The notes beneath the pieces were generated by a model. The model saw only the letters and a list, made by a program, of their open reading frames with translations, did not search any database and was not told the DNA's origin. Of a stretch of 8,809 nt of DNA, positions 1 through 6,722 are shown piece by piece. The position numbers were made by a program, and so were the translations under genes. Origin of the DNA: Cohaesibacteraceae bacterium. GTDB taxonomy: Bacteria; Pseudomonadota; Alphaproteobacteria; Rhizobiales; Cohaesibacteraceae. Every line of letters starts with the position of its first letter. The first letter of the stretch is position 1. Location of the stretch: contig JAESRR010000271.1 of the NCBI GenBank assembly GCA_016764535.1, positions 3,900 to 12,708 of the forward strand, written 5' to 3'.

Positions 1-134
1 ACTGGGATCTTGATACGGCAATTGCACTTCAAACACAGATGAAACATCGCGGCTATTTTACCGGTGAGTTGAATGGCGAAATGGGGTCGGCAACTCAAAA
101 GGCGATGCGTGCCTTGTGCAAGTGCAAGGACTAG
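1..134 (+). CDS. 3' end of a caspase/Sel1-family array member (C-terminal peptidoglycan-binding-like tail)
   Basis: Only the last 43 codons are in the window, in the frame beginning at base 3 and ending at TAG 132-134; the gene is cut by the window edge. The residues match the tail of the full-length caspase/Sel1 protein encoded at 3049-5040. Both have a helix with Q-x-x-[ML], then G-Y/S-F-x-G-x-[LI]-[ND]-G, then T-x-x-A-M-x-x-L-C-x-C close to the stop (LCKCKD here, LCNCR there). The G-Y-x-G-x-[DN]-G...T..A pattern is that of PG_binding_1-like domains, which bind peptidoglycan or act as small helical adaptors. Whether the missing part carries a caspase domain cannot be seen. The gene converges on the minus-strand gene ending at 171, leaving only 36 bases between the stops and no convincing terminator. 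Membership of the array is fairly sure; the function of the tail is inferred. Confidence 0.75.
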   Translation, partial: WDLDTAIALQTQMKHRGYFTGELNGEMGSATQKAMRALCKCKD

Positions 135-170
135 GATGTGGTTTCTTAACCGGGTCGACAAACAATGCGG

Positions 171-971
171 CTATGTAATCAAGCCTTGAGCGAGCTGCTG
201 TGCGTACCATTCTGGAGTTTCTTCCAGTACTTTAACTGGTATCCATCCGGTGATGTCATTGTTGAGGATGAATTCTGCGAACTCATCTGATACGAACAAT
301 TTACGGCATAGGGGATCGTTATATACAATCCTGTTGTTGTATCGTTCGCTTATGTCGGTGGTGTAATAATTCTTGTGCCCAACAGTACCGCGCCATAGAT
401 GCCTGTGTTCAACATTGTTTTGGTTAAAATTTACAAGAGGCTGCGCGAATTCATTGTCGCAACTGTCGTTGAACGTTATTTTTTGAAAATTGAAATCGGA
501 TTTCTGCGCTGCTTCCAGTCCGAAGTCAGGGTCGGAACCGTATCGATTTGAGTAAAAGGTTTTACTGTGATCGATGACATCCGGCATTTGATGGAGATGC
601 AGGATATACGACACATGCAATCTGTTACCATTGTCATTATCAATGACTTCTATCGGAAAATAATCATGGGCATGTGGTTCAATTTCGGCCAGTTTGGATT
701 TAATGATTTCGCTGATTAACCAGCCGTGACCAATATCAAGAAAGTCGGGTACTCCATTTTGGGGATACTCACTTACGAAGACTTTTCCGGGTAGGCTAGT
801 AATTAAATCCCCTTCAATTTTCGAACATACACCTGGTTCATCAAATGCGCATCGACCCGTCTTAAGCATTGCACTTAACCAGGGTGTAGGTTCAATGTCG
901 GGTTCAAGTTTGTCGACCTGAGCGAAATGTCTCTTGCCGTCAACAACACCTGGAATAATTATATATGTCAT
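171..971 (-). CDS. Imm11/DUF1629-like putative immunity protein, copy 1
   Basis: Encodes a 266-residue soluble protein with no signal peptide or membrane segment. I start it at ATG 971 (MTYIIIPG), because the paralog upstream begins at the equivalent residue. A longer reading from 1043 would add 24 unrelated residues and overlap the upstream gene's end. Family-like landmarks in order: a GVPD-x-LD-x-G-x-GW-x-x-S segment near residues 73-87, EP-x-AH...P-x-x-V, an SY-x-L-x-LHQ-x-PD-x-IDH strand-rich core, RHLWRGTVG, and a C-terminal F-x-SDEFAEFI...NDITGWIPVK. This order (DxL..G..vSe, P-V, YxLNL..xDxID, W-R, vfvSde...ltG) resembles Imm11/DUF1629, predicted immunity proteins of bacterial polymorphic toxin systems. 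About 55% of positions are identical to copy 2 by my ungapped count (146 of 266). The gene lies 55 bases downstream of copy 2 on the same strand, probably in one transcript. No cognate toxin is visible. The family assignment is from pattern memory only. Confidence 0.8.
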   Translation of the reverse strand: MTYIIIPGVVDGKRHFAQVDKLEPDIEPTPWLSAMLKTGRCAFDEPGVCSKIEGDLITSLPGKVFVSEYPQNGVPDFLDIGHGWLISEIIKSKLAEIEPHAHDYFPIEVIDNDNGNRLHVSYILHLHQMPDVIDHSKTFYSNRYGSDPDFGLEAAQKSDFNFQKITFNDSCDNEFAQPLVNFNQNNVEHRHLWRGTVGHKNYYTTDISERYNNRIVYNDPLCRKLFVSDEFAEFILNNDITGWIPVKVLEETPEWYAQQLAQGLIT

Positions 972-1026
972 GTCAGCACCCGGCTCAACGAGATGAATTT
1001 GACTTGAATTAAAGAACAGTAGGCTA

Positions 1027-1827
1027 TCACGACCGCCGCCCATCTGAAAGTTGTTGGGCGTACCATTCCGGGGTTTCTTCGAGTATTTTTACTGGTATCC
1101 ATCCGGTGATGTCATTGGTGAAAATGAACTCTGCGAACTCATCTGATGAAAAAATATTATGGCAGAGGGGATCGTCATAAACGTCTCTGTTCGAATATTT
1201 ATCGCTTACATCTTTCTCGAATAGACTACCATCTCCAACAGTTCCGCGCCATAAATGGCGGCCATTTTTGCCATCTTTTTTGAAATTTACTAAAAGTTGA
1301 TCGAAAGTGTCAGATTTATCCGATTTGTTGGTTGTCCGATAAAACTCAAATCGAGATCGACATGCGGCTTCTATGCCAAATCCTTGATCTTTACCCAGCT
1401 CATCAAGATAAAGGGTTTTACAATGATCAATTATGTCCGGCTTTTGATGCAAGTTCAATAAGTATGAAACGCATATTGTGTCGCCGGTTTTGTTGTGCAT
1501 TACATCCACTGGATAAAATTCATGTGCCGAGGGTTCTAGATCCTGTAATTTGGTTTGGACTCGTTTGCTAACCATCCAGCCATAGCCAAAATCCAGAATG
1601 TCCGGCACGCCGGACTTTGGATAATTACTCAAGAATATTCTCAAGGGCATTTCTTCCAGAATTTTGCCTTCAATTTTTGTTCGCTCGTGCGGTCTGTCAA
1701 ACATGGATCTACCGGTCATCAAAATGGAACTCAACCAAGGCGTTAATGCCATGTCTGGTTCCAGTTTATCTATTTGAGCAAAATGTCTTTCGCCTTCAAC
1801 AACTCCGGGAACAATAATATAAGTCAA
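1027..1827 (-). CDS. Imm11/DUF1629-like putative immunity protein, copy 2
   Basis: Encodes 266 residues, aligning without gaps to copy 1 over the whole length. The start codon is TTG at 1827 (bases 1825-1827 read CAA on the + strand). No ATG or GTG occurs in frame before the upstream stop, and the residues after it, TYIIVPGVVEG, match copy 1 exactly where copy 1 has ATG. The Shine-Dalgarno is weak (a TTGGA about 8 bases upstream), so expression may be low. The best-conserved parts between copies are the N-terminal 25 residues, RHLWRGTVG, SDEFAEFI, NDITGWIPVK and the C-terminal LEETPEWYAQQL; the middle (residues 40-120) diverges most. That pattern fits a shared fold with a varying binding surface, as expected of immunity proteins facing different toxins, but this is inference. 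It is the first gene of the minus-strand pair and diverges from the Sel1 gene at 2042. A TATGAT that could be a -10 lies at 1892-1897 (minus strand), without a good -35. Confidence 0.8.
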   Translation of the reverse strand: MTYIIVPGVVEGERHFAQIDKLEPDMALTPWLSSILMTGRSMFDRPHERTKIEGKILEEMPLRIFLSNYPKSGVPDILDFGYGWMVSKRVQTKLQDLEPSAHEFYPVDVMHNKTGDTICVSYLLNLHQKPDIIDHCKTLYLDELGKDQGFGIEAACRSRFEFYRTTNKSDKSDTFDQLLVNFKKDGKNGRHLWRGTVGDGSLFEKDVSDKYSNRDVYDDPLCHNIFSSDEFAEFIFTNDITGWIPVKILEETPEWYAQQLSDGRRS

Positions 1828-1938
1828 ACTGAATTTCCAAATGCTGTATCAAAATTTCCTGGTAATTTACATCAGGGGTAGAATAATTCAAATCATAAAA
1901 CGGAGTCCCCCGGATAAATTGTCGGGCTATGCAATTGC

Positions 1939-1967
1939 TTGATTAACCTGCCAAGTCTGCATATTAT
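1939..1967 (+). promoter_or_regulatory. Putative sigma70-type promoter for the Sel1/caspase array
   Basis: TTGATT at 1939-1944 and TATTAT at 1962-1967 are separated by exactly 17 bases. They match the TTGACA and TATAAT consensus at 4 of 6 and 5 of 6 positions. Transcription would start near 1974, about 33 bases before the ATG at 2007. The position, between the divergent immunity-like pair and the array, is where a promoter is expected. Seen by eye only. Confidence 0.45.
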
Positions 1968-1975
1968 TTTATGCA
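1958..1975. promoter_or_regulatory. Perfect inverted repeat overlapping the -10 region (possible operator)
   Basis: TGCATA, a six-base spacer TTATTT, then TATGCA. The arms are exact reverse complements, and the element covers the proposed -10 hexamer and start point. A dimeric repressor bound here would block the promoter. No matching regulator is identifiable in the window. An 18-base AT-rich symmetry can arise by chance, so its placement is the main support. Confidence 0.4.
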
Positions 1976-2006
1976 TCGGGGGTCGTTGGTCGGAGAAATT
2001 CAATTC

Positions 2007-2045
2007 ATGGTATTGCGGTATTTGGTGTCGGTGGCTCGGCGATGA
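2007..2045 (+). pseudogene. 12-codon leader, apparent remnant of a caspase-gene start
   Basis: ATG at 2007 opens a reading frame coding for MVLRYLVSVARR and closing at TGA 2043-2045. It is preceded by GGAGA at 1992-1996. The stretch from this Shine-Dalgarno through the fourth codon closely resembles the starts of the caspase genes at 3049 and 5127, which begin MVLRLIA after GAGGAATTTCATT. After four codons the similarity to the signal peptide fades and the frame ends. The stop overlaps the ATG of the next gene as ATGA, so ribosomes finishing the leader could restart on the Sel1 gene. I read it as the surviving 5' end of a gene that lost its signal peptide and caspase domain. It may now serve as a translation-coupling leader. 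Confidence 0.5.
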
Positions 2046-2953
2046 AGAAGACCGAGCAGCCTGCAACCACATCTCATGACAATGCGAAAAACGATGCAGA
2101 GTTACTTGATGAGGCGAGTGTTGCTGCCTGTGATCTGGCCGTTGCGGAACCGTATAATTCCGACAATCCTGACGGTGTGCCGGGAGTAGCCTGGTTCGAT
2201 ATCGATCGTCAGGACGCGATAGATAAGTGCCGAATAGCAGCACGGAAAAACCCGAATAATTTGCGGGTCAGGTTTCAGTTGGCGCGGGCGTATGATGCAG
2301 CGGGAAATGAAAGCGGAGCCCTTGAGCTTGTGAAGTCTGCCGCTATTGCCGGATATGCCATTGCCCAGGCTAAATATGGCTATCGTTTTGAGAATGGTTT
2401 TGGTGTCGATGAGGATACTGAACAAGCGGTGTCATGGTATCAAAAATCCGCGGATCAGGGCGATTTATACGGGCAATTTTACCTTGGCCAAATGTACGAA
2501 TACGGGACAGGCGTCGGATATGATCCAGCCCTTGCGATATTCTGGATTGGTAAAGCCGCGCAATCCGGCCTGCCAGCTGCGCAATATCAACTCGGCAATA
2601 TGTACACCCGGGGTGATGAATTTACACCTCCAAATCAGGCGCTCGGCATTCACTGGTATCGTAAAGCTGCGGAACAGGAAAAGGCTCATGCCGGTTATCA
2701 ACTCAACCTTGCCAAAGTTCTGGTGCAGGGCAGTGGCGCGCATGTCGATTATGATGAGGCTGCCAAATGGTATCTGTCCTGTTTGGAAAACGGGCATTCA
2801 AAGTCAACCGACCTGGCAGATCTCCACATTTCCACAATCAGCGCAATGCAATTGATGATGAAATCCGATGGTCACTATTCCGGCAAGATTGATGGCGTGG
2901 CAGGCACCCGGACTTGCGCCGCGATGGATGCATTGGGGCCCACCGGAAATTGA
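2042..2953 (+). CDS. Sel1-repeat protein lacking signal peptide and caspase domain
   Basis: A 303-residue protein that corresponds to the C-terminal half of the caspase/Sel1 protein at 3049-5040. Residues 1-25 are polar and unrelated to a signal peptide. Residues 30-75 carry the Cys-Cys module (C30 and C63, with DNP and G-V landmarks between). About four Sel1 (TPR-like, 36-residue) repeats follow, with motifs such as AVSWYQKSADQG, then a peptidoglycan-binding-like tail with GHYSGKIDG...T near residues 278-300. Sel1 repeats form helical scaffolds for protein contacts. ATG 2042 is the only usual start in frame after the upstream stop at 1940-1942. It overlaps the leader stop (ATGA) and has only a weak ribosome site (GGTGG). 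The relatives are exported, so a cytoplasmic location would be a departure. The protein may be a decaying copy or a repurposed scaffold. The frame itself is intact. Confidence 0.85.
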   Translation: MKKTEQPATTSHDNAKNDAELLDEASVAACDLAVAEPYNSDNPDGVPGVAWFDIDRQDAIDKCRIAARKNPNNLRVRFQLARAYDAAGNESGALELVKSAAIAGYAIAQAKYGYRFENGFGVDEDTEQAVSWYQKSADQGDLYGQFYLGQMYEYGTGVGYDPALAIFWIGKAAQSGLPAAQYQLGNMYTRGDEFTPPNQALGIHWYRKAAEQEKAHAGYQLNLAKVLVQGSGAHVDYDEAAKWYLSCLENGHSKSTDLADLHISTISAMQLMMKSDGHYSGKIDGVAGTRTCAAMDALGPTGN

Positions 2954-2981
2954 CGCCAGTAACGATGTGCTGCTGTACGGC

Positions 2982-3009
2982 TTGATTAAATTCCCATTGT
3001 CATCATACT
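2982..3009 (+). promoter_or_regulatory. Weak promoter candidate upstream of the first caspase gene
   Basis: TTGATT at 2982-2987, the same hexamer as the proposed -35 at 1939, is followed after 16 bases by CATACT at 3004-3009 (4 of 6 to TATAAT). It lies in the 95-base gap between the Sel1 gene and the caspase gene. Such a site would let the caspase gene be transcribed independently. The -10 match is poor, so this is tentative. Confidence 0.22.
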
Positions 3010-3048
3010 GCACCGCAGCCGGGGGGCTACGGTCGAGGAATTTCATTC

Positions 3049-5040
3049 ATGGTTTTGCGATTAATTGCATTTGGAGCATTTGCGCTCTCGATCGTGTTTT
3101 CCGTTACAGTTCAGGCAGCCAATCGCGTGGCTCTGGTGATCGGGAATTCGAATTATGAATTTGCTCTGGCCTTGCGAAATCCGGTTAATGACGCGCGATT
3201 GATGACTGAAACTCTTGAGAAAACGGGTTTTCAGGTGACGACGCTTCTTGATGCAAATCGCGATCAAATGAAAAAAGCGCTGCTGAATTATTCCCGTACT
3301 TTACGAAAGACCGGTGCTTCGGGACTTTTCTATTATGCAGGCCATGCAGTGGAAATGCAGGGTAGAAATTTTTTGGCTCCCATAGAAATGGATTTGCAGG
3401 ATGCCAGTGAAATTGAAATTCTTGCTATCGATGTAAATGCGTTTGTCAGTACGATGGAAGGGGTTGCTGATCAGGTCAATATTGTGATCCTGGATGCCTG
3501 TAGAAACAATCCATTCAAGGAACTGGCAGATGCCACACGAGGTTTTGGAAACGACGGGCTTGCCCGGGTAGTTGCACCAAAGGGTACGTTCATTGCTTTT
3601 TCGACGGCTCCGGGGCGCAGGGCAAAAGATGGAGATGGGGCAAATTCGCCCTACACCACAGCTTTGGCAAATGCCATGGTTCAAAATGGATTAACAATCG
3701 AGCAAGTCTTTAAAAAAACCCGTGCGGATGTACAGATTGCAACTGACCAGTTTCAAACACCTTGGGAAAACTCTTCGATCATTGGCGAATTTTACTTTTC
3801 TGGAAAACCAAATATTGCGTCCGAAGCAGGAGATCGGGCTTTTTGGAAAGCTGTTGGTGCCAGCCAAAACCCGGGATTGATTCAATCATATCTCGATGAA
3901 TTTCCCGGTGGACTGTTCGTCAGTGACGCAAACCGGGAACTCAACAGGCTGGCGGCTCGACCGGTAGCAAAGCTTGCTCTAAAAACAAAACCGAATGCAA
4001 AGAATAGACAAATAGCAGTTGTTTCAAAACCAAAATCAAAAATTGTAGGAAAGTCAAAGGACATTATTCGAGAATGCGACCTGGCGGCGGCACATCCGGC
4101 GAATGGCGACAACCCAGCTTACGCGCCAGGTGTTCAGTTCGGAGATATTGACCCGACAAGTGCTTTGGTAATTTGTGATGCAGCTATGCTGAAATCACCA
4201 AATGAGTTGCGAATTAAATACCAACTTGCCCGTATCAATTACAAGGCAAAGTCATATGAGAATGCATTAACCCACTATCGTTCTGCTGCAAATGCTGGCT
4301 ATGCACCAGCTCAGGATGGGCTGGCTCACATGTATTTCTATGGAGATGGCATAAAGCAGGACCAGGAACAGGGTGTTTCCTGGTTTCGAAAAGCTGCCAA
4401 TGCCAACTATGCGCCCGCCCAGTATAAACTTGGTCTTGCAATTCGAGCAGGAAAAGGCGTTGCAAAAAATCATGCGGAAGGTAATTCATGGATACGGAAA
4501 GCCGCAGATCTGGGATTTAGCTCAGCTCAACGGTTTATGGGTCGTGCTCATCATATATATACGCCGGGCTTTTCCAGAGACTTGAAACAAGCAGTATCCT
4601 GGTATCGAAAATCGGCAGATCAGGGAGAGATCTACGCACAAAATCGCCTCGGATTTATGTACGAAAAAGGATTGGGTGTGGAGACAGATCTCAACGAAGC
4701 CCTGGTATGGTATGGCAGATCCGCAGCAGGTGGATTTTCAAAATCACAATTAAGATTGGCAGGCTATCATAATCAACGTGTTGGAATATTCGATGCTGAG
4801 TTGAATGCATATGTTTATGACAGTTCCTCAAGGCCACGTGACCCTGTGCAAGCGGCAAGTTGGCTTTATAAGGCTCTGAAGAATGGAAGCCGGGAAGCTC
4901 TGGATAAAAACTGGGAACAGCAAACATTGATGGAATTTCAGCTTCAATTGCGACGTGATGGTTCCTTCGACGGCATTATTGATGGCGAAAACAATGCCCT
5001 AACCAAAGCTGCGATGGAATCATTGTGCAATTGTCGTTAG
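3049..5040 (+). CDS. Secreted caspase-like peptidase (C14) with Sel1 repeats and peptidoglycan-binding-like tail
   Basis: A 663-residue protein, the most complete array member. Residues 1-23 form a signal peptide (MVLR, hydrophobic core, cut near VQA-A), so it should act in the periplasm or beyond. Residues 25-250 are a caspase-like (peptidase C14) domain: RVALVIGNSNY, L-R-N-P-x-N-D-A, the catalytic His99 in YYAGH, and catalytic Cys151 in LDACRNNP, with later NSPYTTAL and PW-x-x-SS. Such enzymes cleave peptide bonds using the His/Cys dyad. Ala100 follows the catalytic His where the second copy and most relatives have Gly. A linker module follows (FWKAV...NP...YLDEFP, residues 265-300), then a Lys-rich stretch, the Cys-Cys module (C343, C376), about five Sel1 repeats (residues 410-610), and a tail with DGSFDGIIDG ending LCNCR. 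Start ATG 3049 has GAGGAA at 3035-3040. An earlier in-frame start is not needed. Substrate unknown. Confidence 0.93.
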   Translation: MVLRLIAFGAFALSIVFSVTVQAANRVALVIGNSNYEFALALRNPVNDARLMTETLEKTGFQVTTLLDANRDQMKKALLNYSRTLRKTGASGLFYYAGHAVEMQGRNFLAPIEMDLQDASEIEILAIDVNAFVSTMEGVADQVNIVILDACRNNPFKELADATRGFGNDGLARVVAPKGTFIAFSTAPGRRAKDGDGANSPYTTALANAMVQNGLTIEQVFKKTRADVQIATDQFQTPWENSSIIGEFYFSGKPNIASEAGDRAFWKAVGASQNPGLIQSYLDEFPGGLFVSDANRELNRLAARPVAKLALKTKPNAKNRQIAVVSKPKSKIVGKSKDIIRECDLAAAHPANGDNPAYAPGVQFGDIDPTSALVICDAAMLKSPNELRIKYQLARINYKAKSYENALTHYRSAANAGYAPAQDGLAHMYFYGDGIKQDQEQGVSWFRKAANANYAPAQYKLGLAIRAGKGVAKNHAEGNSWIRKAADLGFSSAQRFMGRAHHIYTPGFSRDLKQAVSWYRKSADQGEIYAQNRLGFMYEKGLGVETDLNEALVWYGRSAAGGFSKSQLRLAGYHNQRVGIFDAELNAYVYDSSSRPRDPVQAASWLYKALKNGSREALDKNWEQQTLMEFQLQLRRDGSFDGIIDGENNALTKAAMESLCNCR

Positions 5041-5049
5041 TCTTTTCGC

Positions 5050-5065
5050 CAACTGGATCCAGTTG
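5050..5065. repeat. Perfect 16-base palindrome between the two caspase genes
   Basis: CAACTGGATCCAGTTG reads identically on both strands and begins 10 bases after the stop of the upstream caspase gene. In RNA it would fold into a six-pair stem with a GATC loop. Only TATTT follows, so it is a poor match to an intrinsic terminator. A DNA-binding site or a 3'-end stabilising hairpin is possible. No second copy is seen in the window. Confidence 0.5.
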
Positions 5066-5126
5066 TATTTGGGCCGCGAAAACAAACATTGCAACATAGC
5101 CGATGCGAACTAGAGGAATTTCATTT

Positions 5127-6692
5127 ATGGTTTTGCGATTAATTGCAATGGGTGCTTTCGCGCTTTCGGTTGTTTTTGCTGTCACTGTTCAGGCTGCCAA
5201 CCGCGTGGCTCTGGTGATTGGCAATTCCAGCTACACCCAGGTTGCACCGCTGCGTAATCCGAAAAATGATGCCCGTGCGCTTGCTGCCAAACTCGAAGAT
5301 CTGGATTTCCAGGTGGTCAGTGGCATTGATCTGGACAGACGCGGTTTCATCAAGAAAATACGTGAGTTTTCCAAAATCTCCGCCGGTGCTGACGTTGCGC
5401 TATTCTTTTACGCGGGGCACGGGTTGCAGGTCAGTGGCTCCAATTATCTGGTGCCGGTCGATGCGACGATTGGGGATGAGACGGATCTGGAATTTGAAGC
5501 GATTGATCTTTCTGCGATCCTCAAGGTTATGGAGCGGGAGGACCGGATAAATCTGGTGTTCCTTGATGCGTGCCGGGATAACCCGATGTCACGCAGTCTG
5601 TCGCGGTCCATGGGAACCCGGTCAGCTGCAGTTGGCCGGGGACTGGCGCCGCTTGATAGTGGATCGGGAACACTGATCGGTTTTGCGACCCAGCCTGGTA
5701 ATGTCGCGCTGGATGGTGAAGGCACGGTCAACAGCCCGTTCACCAGCGCTCTTCTTAAACATATCGATACACCCAATCTTGATGTTGCGCAATTGATGCG
5801 CCGGGTGCGCAAGGACGTGAAAGCGCAGACCAATGGCCGTCAGATCCCCTGGACCAATGAATCCCTGACCGAGGATTTTGCGTTCAATCGGGTGGACGCT
5901 GATGCGATTGCTCCCAAAGTTGTGGCGACCGCCAAACAACCGGTTCAACTGGTTTTGGGTGGCGACGCCGCACAACAGGCTGATCTGGCTTTGTGGAACG
6001 CCGTCAAGGACAGCAATGACCCGGCAATGTTTCAGGGCTATCTGGACCAGTTTGAAACTGGTCTGTTTGCCTTTGTCGCCCGATCAAAATTGCAATCCCT
6101 GACATCACGGCAGATTGCTATTGTCAACAAACCGGCAGCGCCCGTCATTCCCGAACCTGACCGGGAACCGGTCAAATTAGCGATCAACCGATCGGCCTTG
6201 ATGCTTGCATGTGATGAAGCAGCGATGGACCCGTTTAACAACGACAATCCTTCCCGGGTTGCCGGGGTGAGTGATCGCAAAATTGATCCAGAAATCACGC
6301 TCGCTGCCTGTGGTGCTGCACTTGAAGAAACGCCGAATGATTTGCGTGCCCTGTATCAGTTTGCTCGCGGCTATTACAAAACGGGCCTCTACAAAGATGC
6401 TGCCAAATTTGTGCAGCGTGCTGCTCACGCGGATTATGCGCCTGCCATGGTGTTGCTTGCGTTGATGCATGATGACGGCAATGCTTTTCCGAAAAACAAG
6501 GAAGTGGCGGCTATCTGGATTCGCAAGGCAGCTGAAGCGGGTTATGGGCGGGGCCAGTTCATCATGGGGATACTATATCTTGAGGACGATGCCGTGCAAT
6601 ATAGCGAAACCGAAGCAATTGCATGGTTTCAAAAAGCCGCTGCGCAGGGAAATGCAGATGCGCAGGAGCAACTGGAAGAGCTGGGGCAGTAA
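5127..6692 (+). CDS. Secreted caspase-like peptidase (C14) with short Sel1 region
   Basis: A 521-residue protein. The start is taken at ATG 5127 (MVLRLIAMGAF), with GAGGAA at 5113-5118 and the same leader as its upstream paralog; starting at 5103 would add eight residues before a standard signal peptide. Residues 1-23 are the signal peptide, cut near VQA-A. Residues 25-255 are the caspase-like domain, with RVALVIGNSSY, catalytic His98 in FFYAGHG and catalytic Cys149 in FLDACRDNP, then VNSPFTSAL and IPWTNESL. Both dyad residues and the usual GHG are intact, so activity is expected. The module LALWNAVKDSNDP...YLDQFETGLF (residues 287-325) matches the paralog. The Cys-Cys module (C362, C395) follows, then only two to three Sel1 repeats, and the protein ends at EELGQ without the peptidoglycan-binding-like tail. 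Codon use looks GC-richer than in its paralog. It is probably exported, with partners bound by the Sel1 region. Confidence 0.93.
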   Translation: MVLRLIAMGAFALSVVFAVTVQAANRVALVIGNSSYTQVAPLRNPKNDARALAAKLEDLDFQVVSGIDLDRRGFIKKIREFSKISAGADVALFFYAGHGLQVSGSNYLVPVDATIGDETDLEFEAIDLSAILKVMEREDRINLVFLDACRDNPMSRSLSRSMGTRSAAVGRGLAPLDSGSGTLIGFATQPGNVALDGEGTVNSPFTSALLKHIDTPNLDVAQLMRRVRKDVKAQTNGRQIPWTNESLTEDFAFNRVDADAIAPKVVATAKQPVQLVLGGDAAQQADLALWNAVKDSNDPAMFQGYLDQFETGLFAFVARSKLQSLTSRQIAIVNKPAAPVIPEPDREPVKLAINRSALMLACDEAAMDPFNNDNPSRVAGVSDRKIDPEITLAACGAALEETPNDLRALYQFARGYYKTGLYKDAAKFVQRAAHADYAPAMVLLALMHDDGNAFPKNKEVAAIWIRKAAEAGYGRGQFIMGILYLEDDAVQYSETEAIAWFQKAAAQGNADAQEQLEELGQ

Positions 6693-6722
6693 CAGCACGC
6701 GGATGCGTTTGATCCTGCCTTC

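Noticed and set aside
140..151. GGTT-TTCT-AACC mini-hairpin between the convergent genes as a terminator
   Set aside because: Only four pairs and no T-run on either side; too weak to call.
972..1043. A 24-codon N-terminal extension of immunity-like copy 1 starting at 1043
   Set aside because: It overlaps the end of the upstream gene and has no counterpart in the paralog, whose first residue aligns with ATG 971.
1332..1817. Three small + strand reading frames opposite immunity-like copy 2
   Set aside because: They lie antisense to a gene with a clearly conserved paralog and show no recognisable protein features.
1893..2425. Minus-strand reading frames across the divergent interval and the start of the Sel1 gene
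   Set aside because: Composition is low in recognisable motifs, and they are antisense to the Sel1 gene, whose module is conserved in four paralogs.
2868..3158. A + strand reading frame bridging the gap between the Sel1 gene and the first caspase gene
   Set aside because: It runs out of frame through the end of one gene and the signal peptide of the next; both of those frames are supported by paralogs.
6697..6712. Short ACGC/GCGT hairpin after the second caspase gene as a terminator
   Set aside because: A four-pair stem followed by just three T bases; the next gene starts 30 bases after the stop and is more likely co-transcribed.
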